Part shown: positions 6,542-9,266 of the stretch, piece after piece
Layout of the letters: each line of letters starts with the position of its first letter
Numbering within the stretch: the first letter of the stretch is position 1
Source: Thiobacillus sp.
Lineage (GTDB): Bacteria; Pseudomonadota; Gammaproteobacteria; Burkholderiales; Thiobacillaceae
Assembly: GCA_020217265.1 (NCBI GenBank)
Contig: JAIWOS010000113.1
Coordinates: forward strand, 1-9,266
Direction: 5' to 3'
DNA length: 9,266 nt
Translations under genes and position numbers: made by a program
Notes under the pieces: model-generated
What the model was told of the DNA's origin: nothing
What the model saw: the letters and a program-made list of their open reading frames with translations, nothing else
Database searches by the model: none

Positions 6542-7117
6542 ATGAGCAAACGCGACAACCTCTATCTCGTCGGCCTGATGGGCGCGGGCAAGACCACGGT
6601 CGGCCGGCTGCTGGCGAAGCACTACGGCTGCGATTTCCACGATTCCGACCACGAGATCGAGGCGCGCTGCGGGGTGAAGATTCCGGTGATTTTCGAGATC
6701 GAGGGCGAGGCCGGTTTTCGCCGCCGCGAGGAAGCGGCGATTGCCGAGCTGACGGCGCTCTCCGGCATCGTGCTCGCCACCGGCGGCGGGGCGGTGTTGT
6801 CGCCGGCCAACCGCCAGGCCCTGCACGACAACGGCCTGGTGATCTACCTGCGCGGCACGCCCGAGCATCTGTACGAGCGCACCCGCCACGACCGCAACCG
6901 CCCCTTGCTGCAGACCGCCAACCCGCTGGAAAAACTGCGCGAGCTTTACCGGCAGCGCGACCCGCTGTATCGCGAGATCGCGGACGTCGTGGTGGACACC
7001 GGCCGGCAGAGCGTGGCCGGCATGTCGCGCGCGCTGTTCGACAAGATCGACCGCTTGCGGGCAAGCGCAGGCGACGGAAACCCGCGTACGACGGCGGACC
7101 CGACCCCGCTCAGTTGA
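6542..7117 (+). CDS. aroK: Shikimate kinase
   Basis: Phosphorylates shikimate at the 3-hydroxyl with ATP, the fifth step of the shikimate pathway to chorismate and aromatic amino acids; a soluble NMP-kinase-like enzyme. It is 191 aa, about 15-20 longer than E. coli AroK because of a polar C-terminal tail. The P-loop GLMGAGKT is at 11-18. Shikimate contacts are present: D36 in HDSDHEIE, R60 in GEAGFRRRE, and GGG at 81-83. Lid arginine R120 is in HDRNRPLL, and R139 is in YRQRDPLY. All catalytic residues I can place are intact. It follows the pilQ terminator by about 40 bases and lacks an obvious ribosome binding site. Its last eight bases overlap the convergent heparinase-like gene. aroB, the usual next gene, is absent from the window. 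aroL is a less likely name given the pilQ context. Confidence 0.96.
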   Translation: MSKRDNLYLVGLMGAGKTTVGRLLAKHYGCDFHDSDHEIEARCGVKIPVIFEIEGEAGFRRREEAAIAELTALSGIVLATGGGAVLSPANRQALHDNGLVIYLRGTPEHLYERTRHDRNRPLLQTANPLEKLRELYRQRDPLYREIADVVVDTGRQSVAGMSRALFDKIDRLRASAGDGNPRTTADPTPLS

Positions 7118-9266
7118 AGCGTGCGCGCCACCAGTTTCTGAGCCGCTCGAACAGGCCGCCGCCCGCCGGCGTCTCGGCGGGCGGTACCGCGATGCGCTGA
7201 GTGCCGTTCGGCGTTTCCAGTTCCACGTCCAGGCCATCCTGCGTAAACCACCAGCGCCGGCTGCCGTGGGCATCGACGATTTCCACGCCGTGCCGCGCGC
7301 CTTGGACGATTTTGCGGATGCGCGGCATCGAAGCCGCGCCGGGCAGGCGCGGCACCAGGGCGACCAGAAACTCGTCGTCGGTGCGTGGCGCCGGCGGCGA
7401 GACCTCCAGCCGCCACTGGCCGGGTTCGACCGGCTGGCTGCGCGACGCGATGAGCGCGGCGAGGGTGCCGTTCTCGTCGTAATTCTTGCCGTCCACCCAG
7501 AACTCGAAGCCCGGCCCGCCGACCGTGTTCAGGCGCGCGCCTTCGGGCAGTAGCACGTAGGCGTCGAGCTGCCCGCCGCTTTGCCTGCGCGCGGGATTCG
7601 GCGGCAGGTCGACGTGCGCGCGCGCGCCGTCGATGATGGGGCGCGGGGTGGTGTGCAGCAGCCAGCGTTTCTGGAATTCGGGGCGGGTGGAGGTCACCAG
7701 GTCGCGCACGATGACGACGTCGGCGACGCGGTCGTAGATGAAGGTGCGCCACAGCCGTTCGACGCGGCGGGTGCGGTGGGAAAATTCGCCCGCGCCCGAG
7801 GCGGCGTTGGTGTACGCGGGGGTGACGTCGGCCACCGCGACGACGCTGCCGGCGTCGGCATGGTAGGCGAGGGTGCGCCCGGTGTGGTAGAGCTCGCGCT
7901 GGTCTTCCCAGTCGCTGACGTCGATCGGCGCCGAGGCGAGCCCCCAGCCGGAGCCGATGCGTCGCTGGCCGCCGTCGTTGGCGATCTCGCGCACGGTCTT
8001 GCCATCGGAAGCCGCGGTGTCGGACGGGTCGGTGACCGTGACCAGATTGTGCGCAATGCTCTGGTAGGTGTAGTTCATGTGGTGGTCGGAGCCGTAGCTC
8101 GGCCCGTAGAGCCCGCTGTCGAGCGCCAGCCCGCCGCCCTTGTAGATCGTGAACGCGCCCTGGTCGAGGTGCGAATGCGACCAGAAATTGTCGCCGGCCT
8201 TGAAGGTCACATAGGTCGCGTCGGGCGTCCAGTCGCTGCGCGCGACGATGAGGCCGATGCCGTCGAAGCGGCGTTCGAGCGGCAGGCGTGCCTGCGCCAG
8301 GGGATCGTTCAGGCGGGCGTCGGCAAGCGGCCCCCATGGCCAGCCGGTCGGCACGGTATTGCTGGGCGGACGCAGGCTGTAGGCCGCCGCGTGCCGGGTT
8401 TCGAGCGCGAGCGGGGTGAGGTCGGGGACGATCTTGTCGAAGTAGCTCGCGTCGCCCCAGCGGAAGTCGGTGCCGTCCGGCTGCCTGCGGTAGACCATGA
8501 AGTCGGCGAAGCCGCGAATGCCCGCTTCGGTCTTGAAGAGATCGTCGCCGGTGGCCGCGCGCCACATCGCCGGCACCTGATACACCGCCTGGCCGATGCC
8601 CACGCCGACGTATTCGCCGCCTTCGTGCCAGCCGCCGTTTTCGCCCATCACCTGGCGCCACGCCGGCAGCACGCGGAACTTCCACAGATCGTAGGTGAAG
8701 CGCATGTACAGCTCGCCGCGCGGGTCGTCGCCGTAGAGCGCGAGGTTGGCCGCCATCAGCGCCTGGAAGGGGCTGTTGTAGAGGTAGACGTTGTAGGGTG
8801 AGAGCCGGTCGCGGCGGATGAACTGCACGAGGAAGGCCACGCCCTCGGCGAGCTTGTCGCGCAGTTGCGCGCGCTGCGTTTCGCTCCACTGGTCGTAGAG
8901 CCAGTCGTAGGCTACAGCGATCGGCTTGGCCTGCTCGCCGCGGTAGCTGTATTGCTCGGCCATCAAGCGCTGGTGCAGGCGGTTCAAATCCTGGCTGCCG
9001 GGCTCGATCCGCGCGAGGAGCGTGATGGCGTACAGATCGCCCTCGCCATTGTTGGCGTGAAAACGCAGCTGGTTGAACCATTCCGGATTCTCGATCCGCA
9101 GCCGGTCGATGTCGGCCGCGCTCGGATGCGGCAGCCGCGGATGGGTCTGGCGGAAGCCGGGGAGCGCGACCGGCGCCAGGCTCTCCGGCGTCGGCAGCAT
9201 GGCGCGGCCGCGCTCGTCGGTGTCGACGCGCACCGTGCTGCCCACCGTCCAGCCGACGAAACCGAG
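7110..9266 (-). CDS. Heparinase II/III-family protein, putative polysaccharide lyase (5' end beyond window)
   Basis: Probable polysaccharide lyase cleaving uronic-acid-containing glycans by beta-elimination; the substrate cannot be told from sequence. At least 718 codons are present. The frame stays open to the right edge, so the GTG at 9245 may not be the start and a signal peptide may lie outside. The N-terminal two-thirds is a helical (alpha/alpha) toroid of the DUF4962/heparinase type, with [28 protein letters not shown] and [19 protein letters not shown]. The beta-sheet heparinase II/III domain follows, with the signature [12 protein letters not shown] (HSHLD at 8163-8177), [11 protein letters not shown] and YQSIAHNLV (near 8050-8075). 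The C-terminus is basic and Trp/Arg-rich. It converges on aroK with an 8-bp overlap. No polysaccharide-synthesis gene is visible, so its role is inferred from family only. Confidence 0.85.
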   Translation of the reverse strand, partial: LGFVGWTVGSTVRVDTDERGRAMLPTPESLAPVALPGFRQTHPRLPHPSAADIDRLRIENPEWFNQLRFHANNGEGDLYAITLLARIEPGSQDLNRLHQRLMAEQYSYRGEQAKPIAVAYDWLYDQWSETQRAQLRDKLAEGVAFLVQFIRRDRLSPYNVYLYNSPFQALMAANLALYGDDPRGELYMRFTYDLWKFRVLPAWRQVMGENGGWHEGGEYVGVGIGQAVYQVPAMWRAATGDDLFKTEAGIRGFADFMVYRRQPDGTDFRWGDASYFDKIVPDLTPLALETRHAAAYSLRPPSNTVPTGWPWGPLADARLNDPLAQARLPLERRFDGIGLIVARSDWTPDATYVTFKAGDNFWSHSHLDQGAFTIYKGGGLALDSGLYGPSYGSDHHMNYTYQSIAHNLVTVTDPSDTAASDGKTVREIANDGGQRRIGSGWGLASAPIDVSDWEDQRELYHTGRTLAYHADAGSVVAVADVTPAYTNAASGAGEFSHRTRRVERLWRTFIYDRVADVVIVRDLVTSTRPEFQKRWLLHTTPRPIIDGARAHVDLPPNPARRQSGGQLDAYVLLPEGARLNTVGGPGFEFWVDGKNYDENGTLAALIASRSQPVEPGQWRLEVSPPAPRTDDEFLVALVPRLPGAASMPRIRKIVQGARHGVEIVDAHGSRRWWFTQDGLDVELETPNGTQRIAVPPAETPAGGGLFERLRNWWRARFN
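7159..7184. repeat. GC-rich inverted repeat at the 3' end of the heparinase-like gene
   Basis: CCGCCCGCC (7159-7167) and GGCGGGCGG (7176-7184) form a perfect nine-base-pair stem with an eight-base loop, 42 bases past the aroK stop. No T-run follows in either direction, so it is not a standard intrinsic terminator. It could pause polymerase or protect the aroK 3' end, or simply reflect Gly/Pro codons in GC-rich coding sequence. Confidence 0.4.

Noticed and set aside
7581..8801. 406-codon plus-strand frame opposite the heparinase-like gene
   Set aside because: Antisense shadow with Gly/Val/Arg/Asp-rich content and no domain or ribosome binding site.
6946..9081. 711-codon minus-strand frame overlapping the heparinase-like gene in another phase
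   Set aside because: Its product is Arg/Ala/Pro-rich low-complexity sequence and it runs through aroK. The competing frame carries the heparinase II/III signatures.
1..9266. Defence island, prophage, insertion sequence, CRISPR array, riboswitch or DNA uptake repeats
   Set aside because: I looked for repeat arrays, transposase-like frames, terminal inverted repeats, structured leaders and repeated 10-mers such as the neisserial GCCGTCTGAA, and saw none. All coding capacity is accounted for by known families.

Overview
The window looks like a chromosomal segment of a GC-rich betaproteobacterium. The evidence is the gene order (penicillin-binding protein 1A gene divergent from pilMNOPQ, followed by aroK), GC-rich codon use, and PilM and PilQ sequences of betaproteobacterial style. 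A Rhodocyclales or Nitrosomonadales/Thiobacillus-like host is my best guess, but the sequence alone does not settle it.

Layout. (1) 1-1238, minus strand: 5' part of a class A penicillin-binding protein (PBP1A), holding the membrane anchor and the complete glycosyltransferase domain; the transpeptidase part lies beyond the left edge. (2) 1239-1427: a 189-bp AT-richer divergent control region with a perfect TATAAT -10 for the PBP gene and two candidate promoters for pilM, one of them sigma54-like. (3) 1428-6454, plus strand: the type IV pilus alignment and secretin operon pilM-pilN-pilO-pilP-pilQ. Three junctions are ATGA stop/start overlaps, and pilM starts at a TTG. (4) 6473-6500: a strong intrinsic terminator after pilQ. 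(5) 6542-7117, plus strand: aroK, shikimate kinase. (6) 7110-9266, minus strand: a heparinase II/III-family protein that converges on aroK, overlaps its 3' end by 8 bp, and runs off the right edge at its N-terminus. No intergenic stretch exceeds 300 bases, and I see no tRNA, rRNA, CRISPR or insertion sequence.

How the genes work together. PilM (cytoplasmic, actin-like) binds the N-terminus of PilN. PilN and PilO form the inner-membrane/periplasmic alignment complex. The lipoprotein PilP links that complex to PilQ, the outer-membrane secretin through which the pilus passes. PBP1A builds the peptidoglycan this machine has to cross. AroK belongs to chorismate synthesis and is a customary but functionally unrelated neighbour. 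The heparinase-like protein probably cleaves an acidic polysaccharide outside the cytoplasm and is not part of the usual locus.

The most notable signals are a compositional break in the secretin half of pilQ that suggests a recombinational mosaic, the replacement of the usual aroK-aroB continuation by a convergent heparinase-like gene, and a possible leaderless aroK. I do not see a previously undescribed multi-gene system; most of the window is a well-known conserved locus.
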